Program-made: the position numbers and the translations under genes | The notes under the pieces: generated by a model | What the model was told of the DNA's origin: nothing | Database searches by the model: none | What the model saw: the letters and a program-made list of their open reading frames with translations, nothing else | Shown: positions 1-9,041 of the stretch, in pieces | Layout of the letters: each line of letters opens with the position of its first letter | Numbering within the stretch: the first letter of the stretch is position 1 | Origin: Propionibacterium sp. | Lineage (GTDB): Bacteria > Actinomycetota > Actinomycetes > Propionibacteriales > Propionibacteriaceae | Length of the DNA: 55,996 nt | Assembly (NCBI GenBank): GCA_022837595.1 | Contig: JALHFX010000026.1 | Coordinates: forward strand, 1-55,996 | Direction: 5' to 3'

Positions 1-1
1 G

Positions 2-1720
2 CTGCGTTTCAAGACAGTTGACGGCATCGTGGTTGAGCCGATCTACACCGTTGATGATGCTATTGGTGAGCTGGGAGCCCCGGCAGCCGAACCGTTCACC
101 CGCGGCACGACCGTACGCAATGGTGGGCTCGATGCGTGGGACGTGCGGGCTTTGCACGAAGATCCGGACGCGGCTTCCACCCGGGAGGCGATCCGCACCG
201 ATCTCGAGCGGGGCGCGACCAGCATCTGGCTGCGCGTGGACCCGGACGCCATTCAGGTCTCCGATATCGCCGCCGATCTGTCCGACGTGCTGCTCGATCT
301 CGCAAAGATCGATGTCTCAAGCCGCACTGATCAGCTGGCTGCAGCCGACGCGCTGCTCGCCATCTTCGAGGCATCCGACAAAGACAAGTCAGAGCTTTCG
401 CTGAATCTGGGTCTCGACCCGATCGGTCTGGCAGTTCTGAACGGTACGACGCCCGATCTCACGCAGCTCGGCAGCTATGTGAAGCGCCTGACCGACTACA
501 AGAGGTCGCGGGCCATCGTCGTGGACGGGACCATCTACCACAATGCCGGAGCTGGCGACGTGCATGAGGTCGCCTGGCTGCTAGCAACCGCGATCGAGTA
601 CGTGCGGGCGCTGGTGGAGCAAGGCATCAGCGTGGACGATGCCTTCGAGACGATCAACTTCCGCGTCACCGCAGCAGTCGATCAACTGGCGACCATCTCT
701 CGACTCCGTGCGCTGCGCACTGCGTGGGCACGAGTCGGAGAGGTTCTGGGTGTCGACGCATCCAAGCGCGGTGCTCGCCAGCACGCGGTGACCTCGTGGC
801 GTGAGATCACCCGCGACGACCCGTACGTGAACATCCTGCGCGGCACCATCTCGACCTTCTCCGCGGCCGTTGGCGGCGCCGAAGCAATCACGGTGTTGCC
901 ATTCGATACCGCATGGGGGCTGCCGAACGACCTCAGTCGCCGCCTTGCGCGGAACACTCAGATCGTCCTCTCGGAGGAGTCCGATATCTGCCGGGTCAAT
1001 GATCCGGCCGGCGGCGCATGGGCCATCGAGTCGTTGACTCGTGACATCGCCGAGGCTGCTTGGGCCGAGCTTCAGAAGGTCGAGGCCGATGGCGGTATGA
1101 CTGCGGCGCTCGCGTCAGGCCGTATCGCCGAGGTGTTGGCTGACCTCAACCAGAAGCGTGGCGAGCTGATTGCAACCCGTAAGCTCCCAATCACCGGAGT
1201 TTCGGAATTCCCGAATCCGACTGAGGAACCCGTTGAGGATCGCGCTCCTCGGCCGCAGGCCCCCGAGTACGCAGGTCTCGCCTGGACCCGCGACTCTCAG
1301 GTCTTCGAAGATCTGCGCGATGCCACTGCCGGGAGCGGAGCCAAGGTCTTCCTCGCCTGCCTGGGAACACGCCGTGACTTCGGCGGTCGCGAAGGTTTCG
1401 CGTCCAACTATTTCTACATCGCAGGACTGGAGACTCCGAGCGCGGAATCTGCCGATATCGCCGAGATCGTCGAGGCATGGAAGGCTTCCGGTACCCCGGT
1501 TGCGTGTCTTTGCTCTTCGCGCAAGGTTTACGCGTCGATCGGCGCGGATACCGCCCGTGCGTTGAAGGACGCCGGTGCTGCCAAGGTGCTGCTTGCGGGC
1601 AACATCAAGGAGCTCGGCGACGTCGATACTGCCGACCTCATCGATGGCACGATCGCGATGGGTATGGATGTCGTCGCTGGTTTGAATGATGTCTTGAACA
1701 GCCTGGGGGTGACCAAGTGA
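2..1720 (+). CDS. mutA: methylmalonyl-CoA mutase small (beta) subunit, 5'-truncated by window edge
   Basis: Non-catalytic partner of the adenosylcobalamin-dependent mutase that interconverts succinyl-CoA and methylmalonyl-CoA in the propionate/Wood-Werkman pathway. The open frame runs off the left edge: residues LRFKTVDGIVVEPIYT precede the first internal GTG (position 29) and match the conserved start of the mutase barrel, so that GTG is not the true start. About 572 residues are visible; the Propionibacterium protein is about 638, so roughly 65 are missing. The C-terminal B12-domain-like part lacks the DxHxxG cobalamin motif, as expected for a beta subunit. The stop overlaps the mutB start (GTGA), indicating translational coupling. 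Assignment is firm. Confidence 0.95.
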   Translation: MRFKTVDGIVVEPIYTVDDAIGELGAPAAEPFTRGTTVRNGGLDAWDVRALHEDPDAASTREAIRTDLERGATSIWLRVDPDAIQVSDIAADLSDVLLDLAKIDVSSRTDQLAAADALLAIFEASDKDKSELSLNLGLDPIGLAVLNGTTPDLTQLGSYVKRLTDYKRSRAIVVDGTIYHNAGAGDVHEVAWLLATAIEYVRALVEQGISVDDAFETINFRVTAAVDQLATISRLRALRTAWARVGEVLGVDASKRGARQHAVTSWREITRDDPYVNILRGTISTFSAAVGGAEAITVLPFDTAWGLPNDLSRRLARNTQIVLSEESDICRVNDPAGGAWAIESLTRDIAEAAWAELQKVEADGGMTAALASGRIAEVLADLNQKRGELIATRKLPITGVSEFPNPTEEPVEDRAPRPQAPEYAGLAWTRDSQVFEDLRDATAGSGAKVFLACLGTRRDFGGREGFASNYFYIAGLETPSAESADIAEIVEAWKASGTPVACLCSSRKVYASIGADTARALKDAGAAKVLLAGNIKELGDVDTADLIDGTIAMGMDVVAGLNDVLNSLGVTK

Positions 1721-3909
1721 ACGCCTTGCCTCGTTTCGACCAGGTCGAACTGGGGACTCCTGCCGTAGCTCCAGATGCGCAGGAAGTTTTCGATGCGATT
1801 CTGAACGCAGAGGGCCCGATCGACTGGACCACGCCGGAGCAGATCGACGTCAAACACCTCTACGGCAGCGACGTCTACGAGCACATGGATCATCTGCACA
1901 CCATGCCGGGTTTCCCGCCATACCTGCGCGGTCCGTACTCGACCATGTACACCTCGCGTCCGTGGACGATTCGTCAGTACGCTGGTTTCTCGACTGCTGC
2001 CGAGTCGAATGCGTTCTACCGCCGCAACCTGGCCGCCGGTCAGAAGGGTCTATCGATCGCGTTCGATCTTGCGACTCACCGTGGCTACGATTCCGATCAC
2101 CCGCGCGTGGCCGGTGACGTCGGCATGGCTGGTGTCGCTGTCGACTCGATCCTCGACATGCGCCAGCTGTTCGACAGCATCCCGCTCGATCAGATGTCGG
2201 TGTCGATGACCATGAACGGCGCGGTGCTGCCGGTCCTGGCGCTCTATGTGGTGGCGGCCGAAGAGCAGGGGGTGAAGCTGAACCAGCTTGCGGGCACGAT
2301 CCAGAACGACATCCTCAAGGAGTTCATGGTTCGTAACACCTACATCTACCCGCCGGCTCCCTCGATGCGGATCATCTCCGACATCTTCGCGTTTACCAGC
2401 GCGAATATGCCGAAGTTCAACTCGATCTCCATCTCCGGCTACCACATGCAGGAAGCCGGTGCGACCGCCGACATCGAGATGGCCTACACGCTGGCTGACG
2501 GCGTGGAGTACATCCGTGCAGGTGAGTCTGTGGGCCTGAAGGTTGATCAGTTCGCTCCGCGGCTGTCGTTCTTCTGGGCGATCGGCAAGAACTTCTTCAT
2601 GGAAGTGGCGAAGATGCGCGCGGCCCGCATGCTGTGGGCCCGTCTGGTTCGCCAGTTCGATCCGAAGAACCCGAAGTCGATGAGCCTGCGTACCCACTCG
2701 CAGACTTCCGGATGGTCGTTGACCGCTCAGGATGTCTACAACAATGTGGTGCGTACCTGCATTGAGGCCATGGGTGCCACCCAGGGCCACACCCAGTCGC
2801 TGCACACCAACGCGCTCGACGAAGCAATCGCGTTGCCCACCGACTTCTCGGCTCGCATCGCCCGTAACACACAGCTGTTCTTGCAGCAAGAGTCGGGCAC
2901 CTGCCGCAGCGTCGATCTGTGGGCCGGCTCCGCCTACGTCGAGCGACTGACTCAGCAGTTGGCCTTCAAGGGCTGGGAGCTGATTCAGGAAGTCGAGCAG
3001 GCGGGCGGCATGACGAAGGCCATTGAGGCCGGAATCCCGAAGATGCGTATTGAGGAAGCGGCAGCGCGTACTCAGGCACGTATCGACTCGGGTCGTCAGC
3101 CGATCATCGGTGTCAACAAGTACGTCCTGGATCATGAAGATCCGCTCGACGTGCTGAAGATCGACAACCGCGAGGTTCGTGCGCAGCAGATCGCCAAGCT
3201 TGAGAAGCTGCGTGCCGAGCGCGATTCCGAGGTATGTGACAAGGCACTGGAGAGGCTCACCTGGGCCGCTGCGAACCCGGACCCGACCGATCCCGATCGC
3301 AACCTGCTGAAGCTGTGTATTGATGCCGGTCGCGCAGGGGCTTCGCTGGGTGAAATGTCCGATGCTCTTGAGCGTGTCTTCGGTCGTTACACCGCGCAGA
3401 TCCGCACGATTTCGGGCGTGTACTCGAAGGAATCTGGGAGGACCGCTGCGATGGAAGAGTCGCAAGCCCTGATCGAGGAGTTTGAGGAACTCGAAGGCCG
3501 TCGTCCGCGTATTCTCATCGCCAAGATGGGGCAGGACGGTCACGACCGAGGTCAGAAGGTGATTGCGACTGCCTTCGCCGATCTCGGCTTTGACGTCGAC
3601 GTGGGCCCGCTGTTCCAGACCCCGGAGGAGGCTGCACGTCAAGCGATCGAAGGCGACGTTCACGTCGTCGGTGTATCGTCACTGGCCGCCGGCCACCTCA
3701 CGTTGGTTCCCGCTCTACGCGAGGAACTCGACAAGGCGGGTCGTCCGGACATCCTGATCGTGGTCGGTGGCGTGATTCCCGAGCAGGACTTCCAGGAGCT
3801 TCGGGATGCAGGTGCGATGGCGATTTACCCGCCTGGCACCAATATCCCCGAGTCTGCGAAGGATCTGCTGCAGGCGATGATCAAGGCAGCACGGGACGGT
3901 AATGCCTAG
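1717..3909 (+). CDS. mutB: methylmalonyl-CoA mutase large (alpha) subunit, catalytic
   Basis: Catalytic subunit of methylmalonyl-CoA mutase, 730 residues against about 728 in Propionibacterium. The N-terminal TIM barrel binds the CoA ester (for example GFSTAAESNAFYRRNL and AFDLATHRGYDSDHPRV). The C-terminal cobalamin domain carries the DGHDRG motif with the cobalt-ligating His at residue 609, followed by GVSSLAAGH and VVGGVIP, typical of base-off B12 domains. The start is GTG, overlapping the mutA stop by four bases. It overlaps meaB by eight bases, so mutA-mutB-meaB form one operon. In propionate-forming bacteria the enzyme runs from succinyl-CoA toward methylmalonyl-CoA. Confidence 0.97.
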   Translation: MNALPRFDQVELGTPAVAPDAQEVFDAILNAEGPIDWTTPEQIDVKHLYGSDVYEHMDHLHTMPGFPPYLRGPYSTMYTSRPWTIRQYAGFSTAAESNAFYRRNLAAGQKGLSIAFDLATHRGYDSDHPRVAGDVGMAGVAVDSILDMRQLFDSIPLDQMSVSMTMNGAVLPVLALYVVAAEEQGVKLNQLAGTIQNDILKEFMVRNTYIYPPAPSMRIISDIFAFTSANMPKFNSISISGYHMQEAGATADIEMAYTLADGVEYIRAGESVGLKVDQFAPRLSFFWAIGKNFFMEVAKMRAARMLWARLVRQFDPKNPKSMSLRTHSQTSGWSLTAQDVYNNVVRTCIEAMGATQGHTQSLHTNALDEAIALPTDFSARIARNTQLFLQQESGTCRSVDLWAGSAYVERLTQQLAFKGWELIQEVEQAGGMTKAIEAGIPKMRIEEAAARTQARIDSGRQPIIGVNKYVLDHEDPLDVLKIDNREVRAQQIAKLEKLRAERDSEVCDKALERLTWAAANPDPTDPDRNLLKLCIDAGRAGASLGEMSDALERVFGRYTAQIRTISGVYSKESGRTAAMEESQALIEEFEELEGRRPRILIAKMGQDGHDRGQKVIATAFADLGFDVDVGPLFQTPEEAARQAIEGDVHVVGVSSLAAGHLTLVPALREELDKAGRPDILIVVGGVIPEQDFQELRDAGAMAIYPPGTNIPESAKDLLQAMIKAARDGNA

Positions 3910-4918
3910 ACAGATCAATGTCGAGGCACTGATTGATGGTGTCAAGGGTGGTGACCGGGCCGCTTTGGCCCGGGCCATCACCCTCGTGGAGTCCCGCAAG
4001 CCAGCGCATCGGGCGCTGGCGCGGGAACTCCTGCGCGAACTCACACCGTTGTCGGGCAACGCCATCCGTTTGGGCCTGTCCGGAGTACCCGGGGCAGGTA
4101 AGTCGACTTTCACCGACGCATTGGGCTGTCAGCTGATCGACGAAGGCCACCGGGTTGCTGTACTAGCCGTCGACCCGACCAGTTCCGTTTCGGGTGGCTC
4201 GGTGCTCGGCGACCGCACCCGGATGGGTGCGCTGGCACAATCGGAGAACGCGTTCATCCGGCCCTCACCGACTGGGCTTCATCTCGGCGGTGTCGCCCGT
4301 GCGACCCGTGAGGCGATGCTGATCGTCGAAGCTGCGGGCTACGATGTGGTCGTTGTCGAGACCGTCGGTGTCGGACAGTCGGAGGTGGCCGTCCAGGGTA
4401 TGGTCGACACCTACTTGATCTTGATGCTGGCGCGCTCGGGCGACCAGCTGCAGGGTATCAAGAAGGGCATCTTGGAGCTTGCCCACGTCATCGCGGTCAA
4501 CAAAGCGGACGGCGATAACGCAGCCGAGGCCCGGGTAACTGCCCGCGAGCTGTCCATCGCCATGAAGCTCGTCGCCACTGACGAAGACCGCCGCGTCCCG
4601 GTGCTGACATGTTCGGCACTGCACAAGCTGGGGCTTGGTGAGGTCTGGCAGGCAGTGCTCGACCACCGCGACTATCTCGAGTCGAAATACGGTCTCGAGA
4701 ACTATCGCGCCGCGCAGCAGGTCGAGTGGATGTGGAGCCAGACCGAGGCTGCGGTGATGGACACGCTGCACAGCACCCACACCATGCGCAGTCTTTCGCG
4801 TCGTCTGGAGGCCCAGGTACGCGTTGGGCAGCTGAACGCCATGGATGCGTCCGCCGAACTGCTTCAGGCATTCGCCCAGCAGGTTCCTCAGATGGATTGG
4901 GCTCAGCCCGAACAGTGA
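3902..4918 (+). CDS. meaB: MeaB/ArgK-type GTPase, chaperone of methylmalonyl-CoA mutase
   Basis: G3E-family GTPase of 338 residues that in characterised organisms gates adenosylcobalamin loading and protects MutAB from inactivation. The Walker A loop GVPGAGKST lies at residues 61-69. VLAVDPTSSVSGGSVLGDRTRM matches the Mg-binding and switch segments of the family, VVVETVGVGQSE is the Walker B/G3 region, and NKADGDN is the G4 base-specificity motif. The ATG lies inside the end of mutB, so the three genes are translationally coupled. The family and context agree completely. Confidence 0.95.
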   Translation: MPRQINVEALIDGVKGGDRAALARAITLVESRKPAHRALARELLRELTPLSGNAIRLGLSGVPGAGKSTFTDALGCQLIDEGHRVAVLAVDPTSSVSGGSVLGDRTRMGALAQSENAFIRPSPTGLHLGGVARATREAMLIVEAAGYDVVVVETVGVGQSEVAVQGMVDTYLILMLARSGDQLQGIKKGILELAHVIAVNKADGDNAAEARVTARELSIAMKLVATDEDRRVPVLTCSALHKLGLGEVWQAVLDHRDYLESKYGLENYRAAQQVEWMWSQTEAAVMDTLHSTHTMRSLSRRLEAQVRVGQLNAMDASAELLQAFAQQVPQMDWAQPEQ

Positions 4919-4973
4919 TCAGCTCCATTCCGTTTTCCGTTTTGTCGACCGCGCATGTGGGCAGAATGGAGCT

Positions 4974-6740
4974 GTGATCGCTCAGCCTGACATCGCCGAT
5001 TATGCACTGCTTTCTGATCGGCACACCGCTGCCCTGATCGCGGACGGCAGTGTCGACTGGCTCTGCGTGCCACGATTCGACTCGGCTGCGGTCTTCAGTC
5101 GACTGTTGGGGGATACTGCAGGCTCGCGTTGGCTGATCGCCCCCCGCCAGGGCCATCTGGAGAGCCGTTGCTACCGGAGCTCGAGTTTCGTCCTCGATAG
5201 TCGTTGGCGCACCCCATCGGGGACTGCCATAGCCACGGATCTGATGCCGCTCGGCCCTGTGCGAGATCGAATTGACCTGATCCGCATGATCACCTGCACC
5301 TCAGGTGAGATCGACGTGGAAGTCGAACTGATCATGCGATTCGGCTATGGCACAGTCGTTCCATGGATCCGTCAGACGGTTGACACTGCTAATGCCGCGG
5401 TCCTGTATGCTCAGGCCGGTCCCGATTCGATGACCTTGCACGGACCAGCGCTGAGATCGCGGGACTTCACCCACATCGGTGATTTTCACTTGTCGGAAGG
5501 CGAATCCCTGGCTTGGACGCTGACGTGGTCGCCTTCCCATCTTCCGGTGCCGACGGCCGTCGACTCATCCGAAGCAATTTCGACAACGCTTCGGGAGGTG
5601 GATCACTGGCATGCCGAGCTCAATGTAGGCGGCCCATATGCAGAAGCCGTGACCCGGTCAATCTCGGTCTTACATGCCCTGACGTTGCGGGACACCGGAG
5701 GCATCGTCGCGGCTGCCACAACCTCGCTGCCCGAGTCCATCGGTGGCGAACGGAATTGGGATTACCGCTATTGCTGGCTTCGAGATTCGGCCATGACGAT
5801 TTCAGCGCTAGCCGGCCACGGTCACTATCGCGCTGCGGAAAGCTGGCGGCAGTGGTTGTTGCGAGCGGTGGCCGGGGATCCGGATGATCTGCAGATCATG
5901 TACGGCGTCGGCGGGGAGCGCGAGCTTAACGAACGCGAACTGAGCCACCTGGACGGTTATCGCGGCTCAAAGCCGGTGCGGGTGGGCAATGCTGCGTCAA
6001 CCCAACATCAGGCCGATGTGATCGGCGAGGTGATGCTGGCTTTATCGGGTCTGAGGAATGCGGGTTTGCAGGAGGACGAGTTCTCCTGGCCGCTGCAAAC
6101 CAGTCTCCTCACGCTGCTCTTGGAGCGTCTCGACTGGCCCGATAACGGAATCTGGGAGATCCGCGGCGCACCACGGCGTTTCACCCAGGGCCGGGTGATG
6201 ATCTGGGCTGCTTTGGACGCCGGAGTACGTGCCGTCAGTGTTTACGGGCTCCCCGGAGACGAAAAGCTGTGGCGAGAAACGCGTGATCGGCTGAAGACCG
6301 AGATACTCTCGCGAGCCTCACAGATCGGCTACTTCCCGCAACATGACGATACTGCTGAGGTCGACGCGTCCCTGCTGCGTATTCCCCAGGTCGGCTTCGT
6401 CGACTATGACCACCCGCTTATGCTCGCGACCGTCGCCCGTATCGAGCGCGACCTCATCGATCAGGACGGCTTCGTCCGGCGCTACCGTACGACCGGCATC
6501 GATGGGCTGCCCGGTGACGAGGGAGCCTTTTTGATGTGCACCCTCTGGCTGGTCGAACAGTACGCGCGATCCGGACGCGCCGATGATGGCGCGAGACTCA
6601 TGGAGAAGGCCCTCAGCACTCGTAATGAGCTCGGCTTACTAGCTGAGGAATACGATCCTGCGAAGAAATGCCTGCTCGGTAACTATCCTCAGGCCTTCAG
6701 CCACCTGGCGTTGATCAGGGCCGCGGACGCACTGTCGTGA
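4974..6740 (+). CDS. GH15-family glycosidase (glucoamylase or trehalase type)
   Basis: Cytosolic glycoside hydrolase family 15 enzyme of about 588 residues. The N-terminus IADYALLSDRHTAALI..DGSVDWLCVPRFDS is the standard bacterial GH15 opening. The catalytic barrel has NWDYRYCWLRDSA near the middle, YGVGGERELNERELSHL and GYRGSKPVRVGNAA, and the C-terminal GDEGAFLMCTLWLVE segment that carries the conserved acid. I chose the GTG at 4974 because homologues begin here; the frame stays open farther upstream inside meaB but without family sequence. Bacterial GH15 proteins include glucoamylases, glucodextranases and the mycobacterial trehalase, and the sequence alone does not tell me which. It overlaps the following channel gene by four bases. 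Confidence 0.88.
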   Translation: MIAQPDIADYALLSDRHTAALIADGSVDWLCVPRFDSAAVFSRLLGDTAGSRWLIAPRQGHLESRCYRSSSFVLDSRWRTPSGTAIATDLMPLGPVRDRIDLIRMITCTSGEIDVEVELIMRFGYGTVVPWIRQTVDTANAAVLYAQAGPDSMTLHGPALRSRDFTHIGDFHLSEGESLAWTLTWSPSHLPVPTAVDSSEAISTTLREVDHWHAELNVGGPYAEAVTRSISVLHALTLRDTGGIVAAATTSLPESIGGERNWDYRYCWLRDSAMTISALAGHGHYRAAESWRQWLLRAVAGDPDDLQIMYGVGGERELNERELSHLDGYRGSKPVRVGNAASTQHQADVIGEVMLALSGLRNAGLQEDEFSWPLQTSLLTLLLERLDWPDNGIWEIRGAPRRFTQGRVMIWAALDAGVRAVSVYGLPGDEKLWRETRDRLKTEILSRASQIGYFPQHDDTAEVDASLLRIPQVGFVDYDHPLMLATVARIERDLIDQDGFVRRYRTTGIDGLPGDEGAFLMCTLWLVEQYARSGRADDGARLMEKALSTRNELGLLAEEYDPAKKCLLGNYPQAFSHLALIRAADALS

Positions 6741-7975
6741 AGACGCCGGACCGGTTGCGGCCCTGGGTCGCCATTGCCGTCGGAGGGATTCTGGCGGGAG
6801 TGATCGGCGGCAGCATGGTGCGGTTACTCGATTGGGTGCAAGTGTTGGCCTATGGCTTGAACGCGGCGAGCCTGCTGCTGGAGATCGAGCAGGCGTCGTC
6901 GCTGCGCAGAGTGCTCGCTCCGACGCTCGGAGGGCTACTGGTGGGTCTGGGCTGGTGGGCGCTGAGCCGCAGAGGAGATACGCCGAGCGTTGACGATCTG
7001 AGGGCAACTACGCCCGCCCGAACTCCGCTGTGGCGCCCGATGGCCGACGGATTGTTACAGACGGCGCTGGTGGGAGCCGGCGCATCGCTGGGGCGCGAAG
7101 GCGCCCCGCGTCTTGCGGCTGCGGCCGTAGGAGCCAGGCTTGCCACCCGGTTGGGACTCGAGGCCGCGCAGGCGCGGACGATTGTGGCGGGTGCCGCGGG
7201 TGCAGGTCTGACCGCGGCATACAATGTGCCGCTGGCCGGCGTCATCTTCGGGGTCGGGTTGACCCGGCGATGGCGCGAGCCAGGCGTCTGGACGCAGTGT
7301 CTGGCGATCTCACTCATCGCGACGGTGGTCGCATGGCCGCTGATCGGCACCCAACCCACGTACGTCTATCCCGTCAACGTATCGCTGGACATCACGACAC
7401 TTGGGTGGGCGGTGGCCGCGATCCCTTGTTGTGCGTTGGTGGGCATCGGTTTCCGCTCTCTGAGCGTGCGGGCCCGCAGTTTTGCGTCTGGCGGACGATT
7501 GCGCAGCGTGCCGCTGTGGCCGGTTTGGACGATCGGCGTTGCCGGGGCACTGACCGGCATGGCGTCTGTCTGGCTGCCGATGTTGCCCGGTAACGGCAAA
7601 GACATGATGCAAGCAGCTTTCGAGGCCGGTGCTCCGGCTCAGGGCTTCGCGATCCTGCTCCTAGCGAAACCGCTGGCCACAGCGTTCTATCTCGCCTGCG
7701 GGGCGCGTGGCGGCCTGTTGACGCCGTCACTGTCGACCGGGGCTGCGTTGGGTGTGGTCGCGGCCTGGGCAGCGTCCGGAGCAGGACTGGGTGCAGATCC
7801 GGCGGTGTTCGCCTTGCTTGCTTCGGCGGGGACGCTCGCCGTCACCCAGCAGAGCCCACTGCTGGCCGCCGTGATGGCCTGGGAACTCACCCACGCGCCG
7901 ATCTGGACACTGCCGCTGCTGTTCGTCGTGGCCTTCGGATCGTGGGCACTCGGCTCGGGCAGAATGGAACGGTGA
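6737..7975 (+). CDS. ClC-family chloride channel or antiporter
   Basis: Integral membrane protein of 412 residues. The ClC signature GASLGREGAPRLAAA contains GREGAP at residues 119-124 with the gating glutamate at about 121, and is followed by AGAAGAGLTAAYNVPLAGVIFGVG, also typical of the family. Many hydrophobic segments alternate with short loops. The late segment AVTQQSPLLAAVMAWELT corresponds to the C-terminal pore helices. No cytoplasmic CBS domains are present. The start GTG overlaps the GH15 stop, and the stop overlaps the next start, so the three genes are probably co-translated. Whether it is a channel or a Cl-/H+ exchanger cannot be decided here. Confidence 0.9.
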   Translation: MKTPDRLRPWVAIAVGGILAGVIGGSMVRLLDWVQVLAYGLNAASLLLEIEQASSLRRVLAPTLGGLLVGLGWWALSRRGDTPSVDDLRATTPARTPLWRPMADGLLQTALVGAGASLGREGAPRLAAAAVGARLATRLGLEAAQARTIVAGAAGAGLTAAYNVPLAGVIFGVGLTRRWREPGVWTQCLAISLIATVVAWPLIGTQPTYVYPVNVSLDITTLGWAVAAIPCCALVGIGFRSLSVRARSFASGGRLRSVPLWPVWTIGVAGALTGMASVWLPMLPGNGKDMMQAAFEAGAPAQGFAILLLAKPLATAFYLACGARGGLLTPSLSTGAALGVVAAWAASGAGLGADPAVFALLASAGTLAVTQQSPLLAAVMAWELTHAPIWTLPLLFVVAFGSWALGSGRMER

Positions 7976-8961
7976 GCATGCGCCGCATTCCGGTTTTCAG
8001 CCAGCCCCCTCAGCACGCGCTGTCACCGCAGCGCGTCGCTGTCATTGTCAATCCGATCAGTAAATGCGTCGATAGCGTGCTCTCGGAGATCCTCCGCCAA
8101 TGCGATGACTCACAGATCGAAGCCCCGCGTCTATACCCGACGACTTTGGCCGATCCAGGTCGAGGCCAGGCGCAGCAAGCTCTCGACGACGGCGCGGATC
8201 TAGTGATCGCGGTCGGCGGTGACGGGACCGTTCGTGAGGTCGCTGATTCTCTCGCAGGCACCGAATCGAGGCTCGGGATCATCGCGTCGGGTACAGGCAA
8301 TGTGCTCGCGTCCAACCTTGGGCTGACCAAGCTGACTATTGCCGAACAGGTTGCGACGGCGTTGCGAGGCCCGCACGCCTGCCTTGATCTGGGACGCGCA
8401 GATCTGCGCACAACCGACGGCGAGCAATACCGTGAGCCTTTCCTGACGATGGCCGGTATCGGACGCGATGCGTTGGCTGTGCAGAAGACTGGCATGATCG
8501 CGAAGAGGAGCGCTGGATGGGCTGCCTACGCGCTGTCCGGAATGGTAGAAGCACTTCGTCCCTCGATCGGGATGGAGATACAGCTCGATGAACAACCACC
8601 CACGCGGATGCGCTGCTGGACAGTGTTAGCGGGTAATACTCCTGCCGTGCTTGGCGGGATACTTGTCTATCCGGGCGCCTTGGCCGATGACGGCATGCTC
8701 AATGTGCTTCAGGTGCGTTTGCAGCGTCCCGATCAGTGGCTGCCGGTCGCGGTGAAGGGGCTCACCGGACACGATCGACCAGTAGCGGCATTGCGCTATT
8801 CGACTGCCACGACACTGCGTGTTCGGCCCGACCGTCCACTGCCAGTTCAAGTTGACGGTGATGTTGTCGAGGATGTTACCGAGCTCAAAGTGAGTGTTCG
8901 TGAGTGCTGCGTGCTCGTGCAGCTTCCGCTGATAGTGGAAGCTGAGACCAGACAAACCTGA
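7972..8961 (+). CDS. diacylglycerol kinase catalytic-domain (LCB5/YegS-like) lipid kinase
   Basis: Soluble lipid kinase of about 329 residues. RVAVIVNPISKC opens the N-terminal domain, VGGDGTVREVADSL is the nucleotide-binding GGDGT motif, and LGIIASGTGNVLASNLGL is the family's glycine-rich segment. Actinobacterial relatives phosphorylate diacylglycerol or related lipids. The GTG start overlaps the stop of the ClC gene (GTGA); an ATG two codons later is an alternative. The longer reading inside the ClC gene is rejected because it has no family sequence. The substrate is unknown. Confidence 0.85.
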   Translation: MSMRRIPVFSQPPQHALSPQRVAVIVNPISKCVDSVLSEILRQCDDSQIEAPRLYPTTLADPGRGQAQQALDDGADLVIAVGGDGTVREVADSLAGTESRLGIIASGTGNVLASNLGLTKLTIAEQVATALRGPHACLDLGRADLRTTDGEQYREPFLTMAGIGRDALAVQKTGMIAKRSAGWAAYALSGMVEALRPSIGMEIQLDEQPPTRMRCWTVLAGNTPAVLGGILVYPGALADDGMLNVLQVRLQRPDQWLPVAVKGLTGHDRPVAALRYSTATTLRVRPDRPLPVQVDGDVVEDVTELKVSVRECCVLVQLPLIVEAETRQT

Positions 8962-9041
8962 GCGCGGCTCTCTTCCTCGCAATAGGGTGGTAGAGCCGGG
9001 CATAGCCTTGTTGAGACAACCACTGGAAGGAGCGGCGTAAC

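Noticed and set aside
2050..3663. 537-codon minus-strand open frame opposite mutB
   Set aside because: Mirror of a high-GC coding gene; no family sequence, and mutB is certain on the plus strand.
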